From positions 4,168,435 through 4,232,434 of the forward strand of contig OY282420.1 in assembly GCA_958295955.1 (NCBI GenBank): a stretch of 64,000 nt of DNA, in the 5' to 3' direction. The notes below the pieces were generated by a model. It was not told where the DNA came from. It worked only from the letters and a program-made list of their open reading frames with translations, and ran no database searches. This DNA comes from an uncultured Bryobacterales bacterium (GTDB taxonomy: Bacteria; Acidobacteriota; Terriglobia; Bryobacterales; UBA6623). The position numbers and the translations under genes were made by a program. Below, one piece after another: positions 26,219 through 34,961 of this stretch. The first letter of the stretch is position 1. Every line of letters begins with the position of its first letter.

Positions 26219-26325
26219 CGCTCCGCCTGCTCTACGTGCTGCCCGCGTTCTTCCTCGCTGCCGCTTTCGCCGCGGACGGGCCGATCAACGTCGTGCTGAT
26301 TATGGCCGACGACGTGGGTTACGAG
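26165..26325 (+). repeat. Right copy of the 161-bp direct repeat
   Basis: Matches 22286-22446 with five mismatches. It carries the TATACT box (26203-26208) and the first 37 codons of the intact sulfatase. Its left edge abuts the hsdR remnant. Confidence 0.95.
26203..26208 (+). promoter_or_regulatory. -10-like TATACT just before the sulfatase start
   Basis: TATACT ends 6 bases before the ATG at 26215, in the same place as in the left repeat copy. If used, transcription would begin at about the start codon (leaderless mRNA). No -35 is evident. Confidence 0.35.
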
Positions 26326-27552
26326 TGCTTCGGCGCCTACGGCAGCAAACAGTACAAAACGCCCCGGCTCGACAGGATGGCCGATAGCGGCGTCAAGTTC
26401 ACGCATTGCTACTCGACCCCGCTCTGCACGCCCAGCCGCGTAGCGCTGATGACCGGCAAGAGCAATGCCCGCAACTATACGGACTTCGGCGCCTTGGCGC
26501 CGGGAGAGTACACGTTCGCCGATCTTTTCCGCGAAGCCGGCTACGCCACCGCCGTCGCCGGGAAATGGCAATTGCAAGGCAACGACCGCAGCGCGGGAAT
26601 CCCCGCCGGACACGGTTTCGATACGCATTGCCTGTGGAACACCCCCATCACCGAGCGGCGCCGTTTCTGGAATCCCTCGCTCGACCGCAACGGCAAGCTG
26701 ATGGAGGTGGAAGAAGACGACTACGGCCCCGACATCTTCACCGACTTCCTGCTCGATTTCATCGCGGCGAATCGGCAACGGCCGTTTTTCGCCTACTACC
26801 CGATGGCGCTCGTCCACACGCCCTTCGTGCCCACGCCGGACTCCGCCGACCGCGACTCGAAAGACATCCAGCGGAATTTCGAAGACATGGTGGCCTATAC
26901 CGACAAGATCGTCGGCCGCTTCGAGGACAAGCTCGAAGAGCTCGGCCTGCTGGAGAAAACCCTGGTCATCTTCACCGCCGACAACGGCTCGCACCACAAC
27001 CTCTCTTCCGTTCTCGACGGGCGGCGGATCCGCGGCGACAAGGGCGCGCCCACCGACGCCGGGACGCACGTCCCCCTTTTCGTGCGCATGCCGGGCACGG
27101 TTCCGGGCGGGCGGGTTCTCGACGACCTCGTCGATTTCACCGATTTCCTGCCGACGCTGGCGGACGCCGCCGGGCTGCGGCCGGCAAACCGCCCGCAACT
27201 CGACGGGCGCAGTTTCTGGCCGCAACTGAAAGGCGAAGCGGGCAAGCCGCGCGCGTGGCACTATACCTACTATTTCCCCCGCCCGTTCGACGACAAATTC
27301 GCCACCCCCTACACCAACCCGGAAGTGCGCTACGCGCGCGATGGACGCTACAAGCTCTACGGCAGCGGCGAGCTTTTCGACCTGCAAGCCGACCCGCGCG
27401 AGGAGCGTCCGCTGCCCCCGGAGGGCGCGGCTGCGTGGGATATCCGCGTCAAGCTGCAAGGCGCCCTGGACATCATGCCCGAGCACGGCGCAAAGATACC
27501 CGAGGAGCGGGGCCGCAAGTCGCAAGCGGCCGCGCGGCCCCGCTGGGAATAG
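26215..27552 (+). CDS. Secreted sulfatase (formylglycine type)
   Basis: A 445-residue exported arylsulfatase-like enzyme. Signal peptide MTLRLLYVLPAFFLAAAFAA, then 'NVVLIMADDVGYECFGAYG' with the metal-binding aspartates, and the active-site motif CTPSR with Cys71 as formylglycine precursor. 'VIFTADNGSHHNLSS' and 'GDKGAPTDAGTHVPLFVR' are further family blocks. The C terminus has the usual 'YKLYGSGELFDLQADPREE'. It was once directly downstream of atoE (40 bases between stop and start) until the restriction block inserted and duplicated its beginning. It is convergent with the dehydratase-like gene, whose stop is 20 bases away. Substrate unknown. Confidence 0.93.
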   Translation: MTLRLLYVLPAFFLAAAFAADGPINVVLIMADDVGYECFGAYGSKQYKTPRLDRMADSGVKFTHCYSTPLCTPSRVALMTGKSNARNYTDFGALAPGEYTFADLFREAGYATAVAGKWQLQGNDRSAGIPAGHGFDTHCLWNTPITERRRFWNPSLDRNGKLMEVEEDDYGPDIFTDFLLDFIAANRQRPFFAYYPMALVHTPFVPTPDSADRDSKDIQRNFEDMVAYTDKIVGRFEDKLEELGLLEKTLVIFTADNGSHHNLSSVLDGRRIRGDKGAPTDAGTHVPLFVRMPGTVPGGRVLDDLVDFTDFLPTLADAAGLRPANRPQLDGRSFWPQLKGEAGKPRAWHYTYYFPRPFDDKFATPYTNPEVRYARDGRYKLYGSGELFDLQADPREERPLPPEGAAAWDIRVKLQGALDIMPEHGAKIPEERGRKSQAAARPRWE

Positions 27553-27571
27553 CCGCCCGGCGCGGGCGGTT

Positions 27572-28789
<1,218 letters not shown>

Positions 28790-28971
28790 GCGAGGAGACC
28801 TCCCGTGCGGGGTCATTCTACCGCTTCGGAACGGTTGTGCGCAAGCAAGAAGCTATCTTCGATTTAAAAAATTGGGGATAATATACCTGTTTACCCTACA
28901 CAGAGAGCGTCAAGTTGTGATCTGACTGAGGCACAGTGACGGGTTTCTGTAGAGTATTCATGTCCAAGTAT

Positions 28972-29880
28972 TTACGACGGCACTGCGTTTCCTGCTCCAA
29001 CATCTTCTTTGCTTTTTAAGCTCATATATTGACAATAATGTCGGAGATATCTTCCGAGTTTCTGCAAGTCTATTTCATGTTCATGGTAATCATTTCTGGA
29101 AATAACGATCGTCAATTTTTCACAGAATTTCTTTTCGTTTTCAGAGCAGGCAGCGGTGAATGAAGATATGATATCTCTGATCATATCCTCGCGTGTAACA
29201 TGAATCCGAGTTCTTCCTGTACCCAGGACAGGCACGGCAAGAGGCTCCATCTCACCTCGTTCACCAATAAAATGCCATAGTCTTTTCAGACTCTCAACTA
29301 CGCCTTCTCGTGAACCTTGAGCTGTTTTATTTTCATTAATATCGGCAATTGCAACGAAGTACAATGTTCGACTACTTTTTGATTGTATCTTGGCGACAGT
29401 GCCAATAGAGTATCGCGTTTTCTTACCATTATCATTTATCACATTTTCTTTTTGATCCTGCAAGGCCATTTTCAAATCATGATCGAGGTACTCTTCTTTA
29501 TCATAATACTTTTTCGTACACTGCCCTTGCAAGCTATCCGGAGCAATGGTTCCATCTGAGACACTCGTTTCAAATGTTGAATTTGTACCAATCACAAGCG
29601 ATCCGCTAACATCGAAAATATTGCCAATCCTAATCTCTACCCAAATATCTCGATCCTTCAACTTGTATTTTATGAAACGGACAGGACGACATTCCCATAG
29701 TGTCAGTAACGCCGATATGGGGGTCAGGACCCACCAAGGAAACCACTCTAACGTGTGAGGAAAATAGCTTGTAGAGATAGTTACTGGAAGCCATATTCTG
29801 CCAAGATTCTTGAAGAAAACATCTTTTAAATTACGCCAGTCATGCCTCCAGTTTTTCCTGGAAAAATAGAGCAAATTCAT
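28972..29880 (-). CDS. thsA: Thoeris ThsA, type II: membrane segment plus macro domain
   Basis: Predicted effector of a type II Thoeris system. The 302-residue protein has a short basic N terminus, two hydrophobic stretches (about residues 27-42 and 46-62, 'FPWWVLTPISALLTLW'), then a macro-like domain with 'SGSLVIGTNSTFETS' and 'LAVPVLGTGRTRIHV', the loops that bind ADP-ribose-type ligands. In characterised type II Thoeris, the macro domain senses a TIR-made ADP-ribose derivative and the membrane part damages the cell envelope; here this is inference from layout. The ATG at 29878-29880 lies 18 bases after the ThsB stop; an upstream in-frame ATG at 29988 would overlap thsB by 91 bases and is less likely. 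AT-rich, unlike neighbours. Confidence 0.82.
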   Translation of the reverse strand: MNLLYFSRKNWRHDWRNLKDVFFKNLGRIWLPVTISTSYFPHTLEWFPWWVLTPISALLTLWECRPVRFIKYKLKDRDIWVEIRIGNIFDVSGSLVIGTNSTFETSVSDGTIAPDSLQGQCTKKYYDKEEYLDHDLKMALQDQKENVINDNGKKTRYSIGTVAKIQSKSSRTLYFVAIADINENKTAQGSREGVVESLKRLWHFIGERGEMEPLAVPVLGTGRTRIHVTREDMIRDIISSFTAACSENEKKFCEKLTIVISRNDYHEHEIDLQKLGRYLRHYCQYMSLKSKEDVGAGNAVPS

Positions 29881-29897
29881 ATTTATTAGGAACCTTG

Positions 29898-30401
29898 TTA
29901 TAGCCCAAGATCGGTATAGATACTTTGACGATAGTGGTATGCTCCTGACTCGAGTTTCTGCCTGAGAGAATTGTGACTCGTTATCCAATTTTCCAGGGCA
30001 TACTGTAAAATAACCGCATTAAAACTGATATAAACGGCTAATTCTTCACGTATTATTGGAGGGCATCTCAGTGAATCCTGCTGACGGAGCCCATTCAAAT
30101 TCACACCAATAATCGGTATACCTAGATCAAGAGCTTGTTCCATTTCCCATCGAACAAACTTGTAGAGGTATCTTGTTTTTTCTCCAATCAAAACCACCAT
30201 AACTTTGCTATTGCGCAACCTTTCTCGAAGTTTACGCTTGATCGATTCTGGCAGGCTTGTATCCCTGGAAGTATTCAGCTCATGAGCATCGACGAAGTTG
30301 AATGACATACCGTCATTCTTTTTCCAGGCTTTCATCAGGCGATAATAATGAATATCATTATCGCCATCAAAGCAAACATATGTCTTGTTTCTATATGGCA
30401 T
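29898..30401 (-). CDS. thsB: Thoeris ThsB, TIR-like sensor (DUF1863/MTH538 family)
   Basis: A 167-residue TIR-like protein that in Thoeris senses phage infection and makes an NAD-derived signal. It matches the family strongly: 'KTYVCFDGDNDIHYYRLMKA' at the start, 'FNFVDAHELN', 'SKVMVVLIGEKTR' and 'KFVRWEMEQALDLGIPIIGV' with Glu86/Glu88 in the helix where TIR enzymes carry their acidic catalytic residue, then 'VNLNG'. I chose the ATG at 30399-30401 (MPYRNKTY), the usual family start, with GGAAA upstream; an ATG at 30431 with AGAGG before it is the alternative. It is the first gene of the pair and lies 124 bases from the tRNA-Arg 3' end. Strongly AT-rich. Confidence 0.88.
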   Translation of the reverse strand: MPYRNKTYVCFDGDNDIHYYRLMKAWKKNDGMSFNFVDAHELNTSRDTSLPESIKRKLRERLRNSKVMVVLIGEKTRYLYKFVRWEMEQALDLGIPIIGVNLNGLRQQDSLRCPPIIREELAVYISFNAVILQYALENWITSHNSLRQKLESGAYHYRQSIYTDLGL

Positions 30402-30524
30402 GACTCGGTTTCCTTTCTGTTCAGAGGTCATTGACCGCCTCTTGCCGATTGGTTTCGCCGGCGTTCGAGACGATAGTCCGTATTACCCCCAAGCGCACAC
30501 GAAGTGTCCCCTCACACGCGGGTT

Positions 30525-30601
30525 TGGTACGCCCGGCAGGATTCGAACCTGCGGCCTCTTGCTCCGGAGGCAAGCGCTCTATCCAGCTGAGCTACGGGCG
30601 C
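30525..30601 (-). tRNA. tRNA-Arg (anticodon CCG), CCA encoded
   Basis: The minus strand folds as a 77-base tRNA: acceptor stem GCGCCCG with CGGGCGT (one G-U pair at the end), D-arm AGCTCAGCTGGATAGAGC, anticodon stem CTTGC/GCAAG with loop CTCCGGA giving anticodon CCG for codon CGG, and a T-arm containing GGTTCGAATCC. The discriminator A is followed by CCA in the genome. Its 3' end faces the Thoeris islet. The remaining bases between 30402 and 30739 show no gene. Confidence 0.96.
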
Positions 30602-30739
30602 ATGGCGCCGGCCGCGAGTCCGGCGACGCTATCTTTAGCATAGCGCGGCGCCGCCGGGTCGGCGAAAGATAGTTGACAATGGGAAAATCACGCGCCGGCG
30701 CCACGAGGCTACCCGGTGCGCTGCCGGACGATCTTTACG

Positions 30740-33700
30740 ATGAACGACGAAAGCATACGCAACGAGATCAAGGCCGCGCTGGCGGCCGGCCCCGGCGGCG
30801 ATTTTACGCAGCAGGGATGCAATCTGTTGACGGCCCTGGGCTATCGCAGCGAGCGCGCGCCGGACGGGCAGACAGGCGCCGTCGATGAGTTCATCGCAAG
30901 CTTCCCGGCGAAGACCGCGGACATTCAATCGGAGCGCAACTTCCGCGGCGGCGCTCAATCCATGCGTATTCTCTTTCAGGTCACCGATACCGAGATCGCG
31001 GAGGCGGCGCCCAGCACATTGTTCGCTGCCGCCGCTTTCGACTCGGGCAACGCCAAGAGCTTCATCTTCGTTGCCGTCGAACTGAACGGTGAGTCCTATT
31101 CGCGGAGCGAGTACGCCGCATTCGCCCGAGAGATCAACAAACGGCTGCCGATGCCCATTGCGGTCCTGTTCCGCGCCGCCGGCCGTCTCACCCTGGCTTT
31201 CGTGCATCGCCGGGTAAACAGACGCAACCCCGAGCGGGATGTTTTGGGCAGCGTCTCGCTGCTCCGGGAGATCGACCCTGCAACCCCGCACCGCGCCCAT
31301 ATCGACGCGCTGGCCGAGTTGTCGCTGACCAAGCGGCTGCAATGGATGGCAAGCCGCGGCAAGCCGCTCAACTTCGACGGCCTGCTGGACGCTTGGTTGG
31401 ACACGCTGGACACCAGGGAACTCAACCGCAAGTTTTACCGGGATCTGTTCGCCTGGTTCAAGCGCGCCGTCAATGAGGCGACCTTTCCTGCCCGAGTTCC
31501 CCCTGAAGAGCACGTGATCCGCCTCGTCACGCGCTTGTTGTTCGTGTGGTTCATCAAGGAGAAGCGGCTGATTGCCGAAGAACTGTTCGTCGAAAATCGG
31601 ATTCGCCGACTGCTCAACGGCTATGACCGCGACACCGGCGATTCCTACTACCGCGCCGTGCTGCAAAACCTGTTCTTCGCCACCTTGAACACCGAAATCG
31701 ACCGGCGCCGCTTCAGCAAGGCGAACAACGCCGGCCACCGCGACTTTTCCCGCTACCGTTACAAAGACGAAATCGGCGATCCCGACCGTCTGCTGGAGCT
31801 ATTCGCCCGAACGCCCTTCATCAACGGCGGCCTGTTCGATTGTCTTGACAGCTACGAAGCGACCGGCAAGGGCGGTTACCGCATCGACTGCTTTACCGAC
31901 AACCGCAGTCGGCGCAAGCTGCTGTCAATCCCCAACCGCCTGTTTTTTGACGATTCCGCCGACAAGCCGGGGCTGATTACCCTGTTCAACCGCTACAAGT
32001 TCACGGTGGAGGAAAACACGCCGGTTTCGCAGGAAGTCGCCCTGGACCCGGAATTGCTCGGCAACGTGTTCGAGAATCTGCTGGCTGCCTACAACCCCGA
32101 AACCCGCGAAACGGCCCGCAAGCAGACCGGTTCCTACTACACCCCGCGCCCGGTGGTGGATTACATGGCGGACGAGGCGCTGACGGCAGCGCTGGCGAGG
32201 CGGTGCAAGCCCACGGATAGCGACGATGAGTTTTGGCGCGAGCGCCTGCGTTATCTGCTGGATTACAACGACGCCGGGGAACTGTTCGACCCGAACGAAA
32301 CGGAAGCCGTGGTCCGGGCGGTCGCCAAGCTGCGGGTGCTGGATCCGGCCGTCGGCTCCGGCGCATTTCCAATGAGCGTGCTGCGCAAGCTCACGTTGGC
32401 TCTGCGCCGCCTCGACCCCGATAACGAGCTTTGGAAGGAATTGCAGCGCGAGCAAGCCCGCCGCCGAGCGGATGAGGCGTTTGGCGCCGACGACCGGGCG
32501 GAGCGTGAAAGACAGCTTGCCGCAATCAGCAGCAACTTCGAACGCTATCGCGACTCCGACTTCGGGCGCAAGCTGTACCTTATCCAGAACACCATCTACG
32601 GCGTGGACATCCAGCCCATCGCCTGCCAGATCGCCAAGCTGCGCTTTTTCATCACGCTGGCTATCGAGCAGGAACCCGATCCCGCCGCCCCCAATTTCGG
32701 CATCAAGCCGCTACCCAACCTCGAAACCCGCTTCGTCGCGGCGAATACGCTGCTCGGCCTGGACAAGCCCGTCCAATCGACCCTGGGGCAAGCCGATGCG
32801 GTCATCAAGCAACTGGAACAACAGTTGAAAGAAAACCGCGAGCGGCATTTTCACGTCAACGACCGTCAGAAAAAGCTGGAGTGCCGCAAGAAGGACAGGG
32901 AACTGCGGGCTGCACTGGCCGCGGAGTTGAAAACGGGCGGCCTGCCCGCCGGGACCGCCGAAAAAGTCGCCCACTGGAACCCCTACGATCAGAACTCCAA
33001 AGCCGACTGGTTCGATGCCGAGTACATGTTCGGCGTAACCCACGGCTTCGATGCGGTCATCGGCAACCCGCCGTATGTCAAGGTCGAGCATCTTAACGAT
33101 GCGACACGCAAGCAACTTCGCAGGAAGTTCGCATGGCTGGGCGATTTGTACGAACATTTTATTTCCCGGGGTCTGCAACTTACTTCTGAGAACGGCGTGT
33201 TCTCGTACATCGCCAACGATAGTTACGTCGCGCTCTCGAGCAAGCAAAGAATTCGGGAGTTGATGCTGGAGAATCAACTTCTCCATCTCGTCAGAGCTCC
33301 GTCCCAAACATTCGATGCGTCGATATACGCAGCCATCTTTGTTCTTGCCAAGAGACGACCGGCCGCTTCGCACGCTTATATGAGCGGCGAGCTGAACGCC
33401 GCGCAGAATTTCGAGCACCGAAAGCTGGGCAAAATAGAATATGCCACAGTGCATAGACTGCCCAACAAAAAATTCCTGCTTTCAGGAGAAAGCAATCTGC
33501 TGAAGCGCCTGCTGTCGCTCGGCAAAATCAAAGACTACTGCCGCGTGCTGGATACCGGCATTCATTCCGGGAACGTCAGGAGTAAAATTTTCTTTGCCGA
33601 AGACAACGGATGCAGAGAGCGTTTGCTGCAAGGGAAGCAAATTCAAAGATTTTCACTGCAATGGGAAGCTCCCAAAGCGCGGTACAAGTTCTGCGATATC

Positions 33701-34237
33701 AATTACCGACCGCTGCCGATACCCGGAATCGGCCGCGGCGGAAGGCCGAGCAGGAAAAACGAGTATTGGCAGTTCTGTGGCGACATGGCGAACCATCGTC
33801 AGCCGGAGCGGATCCTGATGCGCCAAACCGACGACGACCTGGTTGCGGCTTATCATAGCGAGCAAGAATCCGGGCGCTTCTACACGGACAATACTCTTTT
33901 CACGGTTCTTCCCAACTCCAGAGGCGTCGAACTAAAATACTTCTTGGCGCTATTCAACAGCCGCCTGTTGAACTTTGTCTATCACTCCATTTCACAAGAA
34001 CGGGGCAAAAGCCAAGCGCAAGTAAAAATCAAGAATGTGAATGAACTTCCTGCAGTTGTTCCGGAAGGCAATAAACAAAAGCCTGTCATCCGGCTGGCGG
34101 ACCGCATCCTGCAAGCCAAAGCCGCCGACCCCGCTGCGGACACTGCCGAGTGGGAAGCGGAAATCGACCGGCTGGTCTATGCGCTCTACGACTTGACGGA
34201 GGAAGAGGTTGCGGAGGTGGAGGGCCGGCCAAGTTGA
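30740..34237 (+). CDS. Large Eco57I/type IIG-like restriction-methyltransferase
   Basis: A 1165-residue single-chain restriction-modification candidate. The methylase core is clear: motif X region 'KQTGSYYTPRPVVDYMADE', SAM-binding motif I 'LDPAVGSGAFPMSVL' near residue 533, 'YGVDIQPIACQIAKLRFF', and catalytic NPPY ('AVIGNPPYVKVEHL') near residue 775. The C-terminal third looks like a target recognition region ('ELKYFLALFNSRLLNFVYHS'). The first 450 residues ('MPIAVLFRAAGRLTLAFVHR', 'EEHVIRLVTRLLFVWFIKEK') are typical of large Eco57I-type proteins and should include the nuclease part, but I cannot point to a sure catalytic triad. No separate nuclease or specificity gene is adjacent, which fits type IIG. 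The ATG at 30740 was preferred to a GTG at 30716. Confidence 0.85.
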   Translation: MNDESIRNEIKAALAAGPGGDFTQQGCNLLTALGYRSERAPDGQTGAVDEFIASFPAKTADIQSERNFRGGAQSMRILFQVTDTEIAEAAPSTLFAAAAFDSGNAKSFIFVAVELNGESYSRSEYAAFAREINKRLPMPIAVLFRAAGRLTLAFVHRRVNRRNPERDVLGSVSLLREIDPATPHRAHIDALAELSLTKRLQWMASRGKPLNFDGLLDAWLDTLDTRELNRKFYRDLFAWFKRAVNEATFPARVPPEEHVIRLVTRLLFVWFIKEKRLIAEELFVENRIRRLLNGYDRDTGDSYYRAVLQNLFFATLNTEIDRRRFSKANNAGHRDFSRYRYKDEIGDPDRLLELFARTPFINGGLFDCLDSYEATGKGGYRIDCFTDNRSRRKLLSIPNRLFFDDSADKPGLITLFNRYKFTVEENTPVSQEVALDPELLGNVFENLLAAYNPETRETARKQTGSYYTPRPVVDYMADEALTAALARRCKPTDSDDEFWRERLRYLLDYNDAGELFDPNETEAVVRAVAKLRVLDPAVGSGAFPMSVLRKLTLALRRLDPDNELWKELQREQARRRADEAFGADDRAERERQLAAISSNFERYRDSDFGRKLYLIQNTIYGVDIQPIACQIAKLRFFITLAIEQEPDPAAPNFGIKPLPNLETRFVAANTLLGLDKPVQSTLGQADAVIKQLEQQLKENRERHFHVNDRQKKLECRKKDRELRAALAAELKTGGLPAGTAEKVAHWNPYDQNSKADWFDAEYMFGVTHGFDAVIGNPPYVKVEHLNDATRKQLRRKFAWLGDLYEHFISRGLQLTSENGVFSYIANDSYVALSSKQRIRELMLENQLLHLVRAPSQTFDASIYAAIFVLAKRRPAASHAYMSGELNAAQNFEHRKLGKIEYATVHRLPNKKFLLSGESNLLKRLLSLGKIKDYCRVLDTGIHSGNVRSKIFFAEDNGCRERLLQGKQIQRFSLQWEAPKARYKFCDINYRPLPIPGIGRGGRPSRKNEYWQFCGDMANHRQPERILMRQTDDDLVAAYHSEQESGRFYTDNTLFTVLPNSRGVELKYFLALFNSRLLNFVYHSISQERGKSQAQVKIKNVNELPAVVPEGNKQKPVIRLADRILQAKAADPAADTAEWEAEIDRLVYALYDLTEEEVAEVEGRPS

Positions 34238-34246
34238 TGCCGCTGC

Positions 34247-34276
34247 CTTTACAGACCTTGTAAAGCGCTTGTAAAG
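34247..34276 (+). promoter_or_regulatory. TTGTAAAG direct and inverted repeats ahead of the sigma factor gene
   Basis: CTTTACA (34247-34253) and TGTAAAG (34259-34265) form a 7-bp inverted repeat. A second CTTGTAAAG follows 11 bases further (ending 34276), one helical turn from the first. The cluster lies about 107-136 bases before the sigma gene and just after the restriction-methylase stop. It could be an operator or an autoregulated promoter element. Confidence 0.35.
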
Positions 34277-34382
34277 ACAGTTTAACCTGGCTTTTACCGT
34301 TTCGCGATAACCGATCCGGGAGGCAACTGCGTCTTGTCGGCATGACCGGCAATCGAGGCCGGTCGAGAAAGCAGGAACCGCA

Positions 34383-34961
34383 ATGTCTGTCGATCCCGAA
34401 ATCATCCGCCAAGCGCAAAACGGAGACGAGGCCGCCTTCGGCGCCGTCTTCCGCGCCTACAAGCAGCGCGTGTTCGGCACGGTCTATCGCATGATCGGAC
34501 GCCGCGACGTCGTCGAGGACGTGGGCCAGGATGTCTTTATCCGCCTGCACCAGTCGCTCGGGCAACTGCGCACGGTCGAGGTCTTCGAGACGTGGCTGTA
34601 CCGCCTGACCGTCAATACCGTTTACGATTATCTGCGCAAGGAGCGGCGCCGCTGCGAAATGCCGCTGGCCGACTTGAGCGAAGAGCAGATCCGTCTGGCC
34701 GACAGCGCCGCCGCCGGCAAGGATATGGCGCTTGCGCGGCGCCGGGCGGAGGCGCGCAACTTGTTGCAGTCGCTGTTCGCCAACGTCTCTGAAGAAGACA
34801 GGCGGTTGCTGACGCTGAAGGAAGTCCAGGGACTCACGTTGAAAGAGCTGACGGGCATCTATCGCTCGAATGAGAACGCCTTGAAAGTCCGGCTATTCCG
34901 AGCGCGCAAGCGGATATGCCGGATTCACGCCGAGATGCCGGCGGCGCAAGCCGCGCATTAG
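34383..34961 (+). CDS. ECF-type RNA polymerase sigma factor
   Basis: A 192-residue sigma-70 family factor with region 2 ('AFGAVFRAYKQRVFGTVYRM', 'DVVEDVGQDVFIRLHQSLGQ') and region 4 ('EEDRRLLTLKEVQGLTLKEL', 'NALKVRLFRARKRI'). Such factors redirect RNA polymerase to a small set of promoters in response to a signal. No anti-sigma gene is adjacent: upstream is a restriction gene, downstream a convergent LPS gene. AGGAA lies six bases before the ATG. Its TAG stop (34959-34961) overlaps the TAA stop of the opposite gene. The TTGTAAAG repeats upstream may be its own control site. Confidence 0.92.
   Translation: MSVDPEIIRQAQNGDEAAFGAVFRAYKQRVFGTVYRMIGRRDVVEDVGQDVFIRLHQSLGQLRTVEVFETWLYRLTVNTVYDYLRKERRRCEMPLADLSEEQIRLADSAAAGKDMALARRRAEARNLLQSLFANVSEEDRRLLTLKEVQGLTLKELTGIYRSNENALKVRLFRARKRICRIHAEMPAAQAAH

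Larger units (their letters stand above)
28830..30460 (-). other. AT-rich Thoeris islet at the 3' side of tRNA-Arg
   Basis: The sequence from about 28840 to 30460 is clearly AT-rich against its GC-rich neighbours and holds only the two Thoeris genes. It begins next to the 3' end of a tRNA-Arg gene, a classic integration site. No integrase and no second copy of the tRNA 3' end is visible. The 28790-28971 stretch between the dehydratase-like gene and thsA has no gene; it contains AT-rich promoter-like sequence only. Confidence 0.55.

Noticed and set aside
22286-26325. Direct repeats as insertion-sequence target duplications
   Set aside because: 161 bp is far too long for a transposase-made duplication and no transposase or inverted repeats are present.
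28861-28890. Promoter with TTGACG and TATATT in the gap before the dehydratase-like gene
   Set aside because: The spacing between the hexamers is about 22 bases, too long for a standard sigma-70 promoter.
29881-29988. Extended N terminus of ThsA starting at 29988
   Set aside because: It would overlap thsB by 91 bases and adds a stretch with no family similarity; the ATG at 29880 lies properly after the thsB stop.
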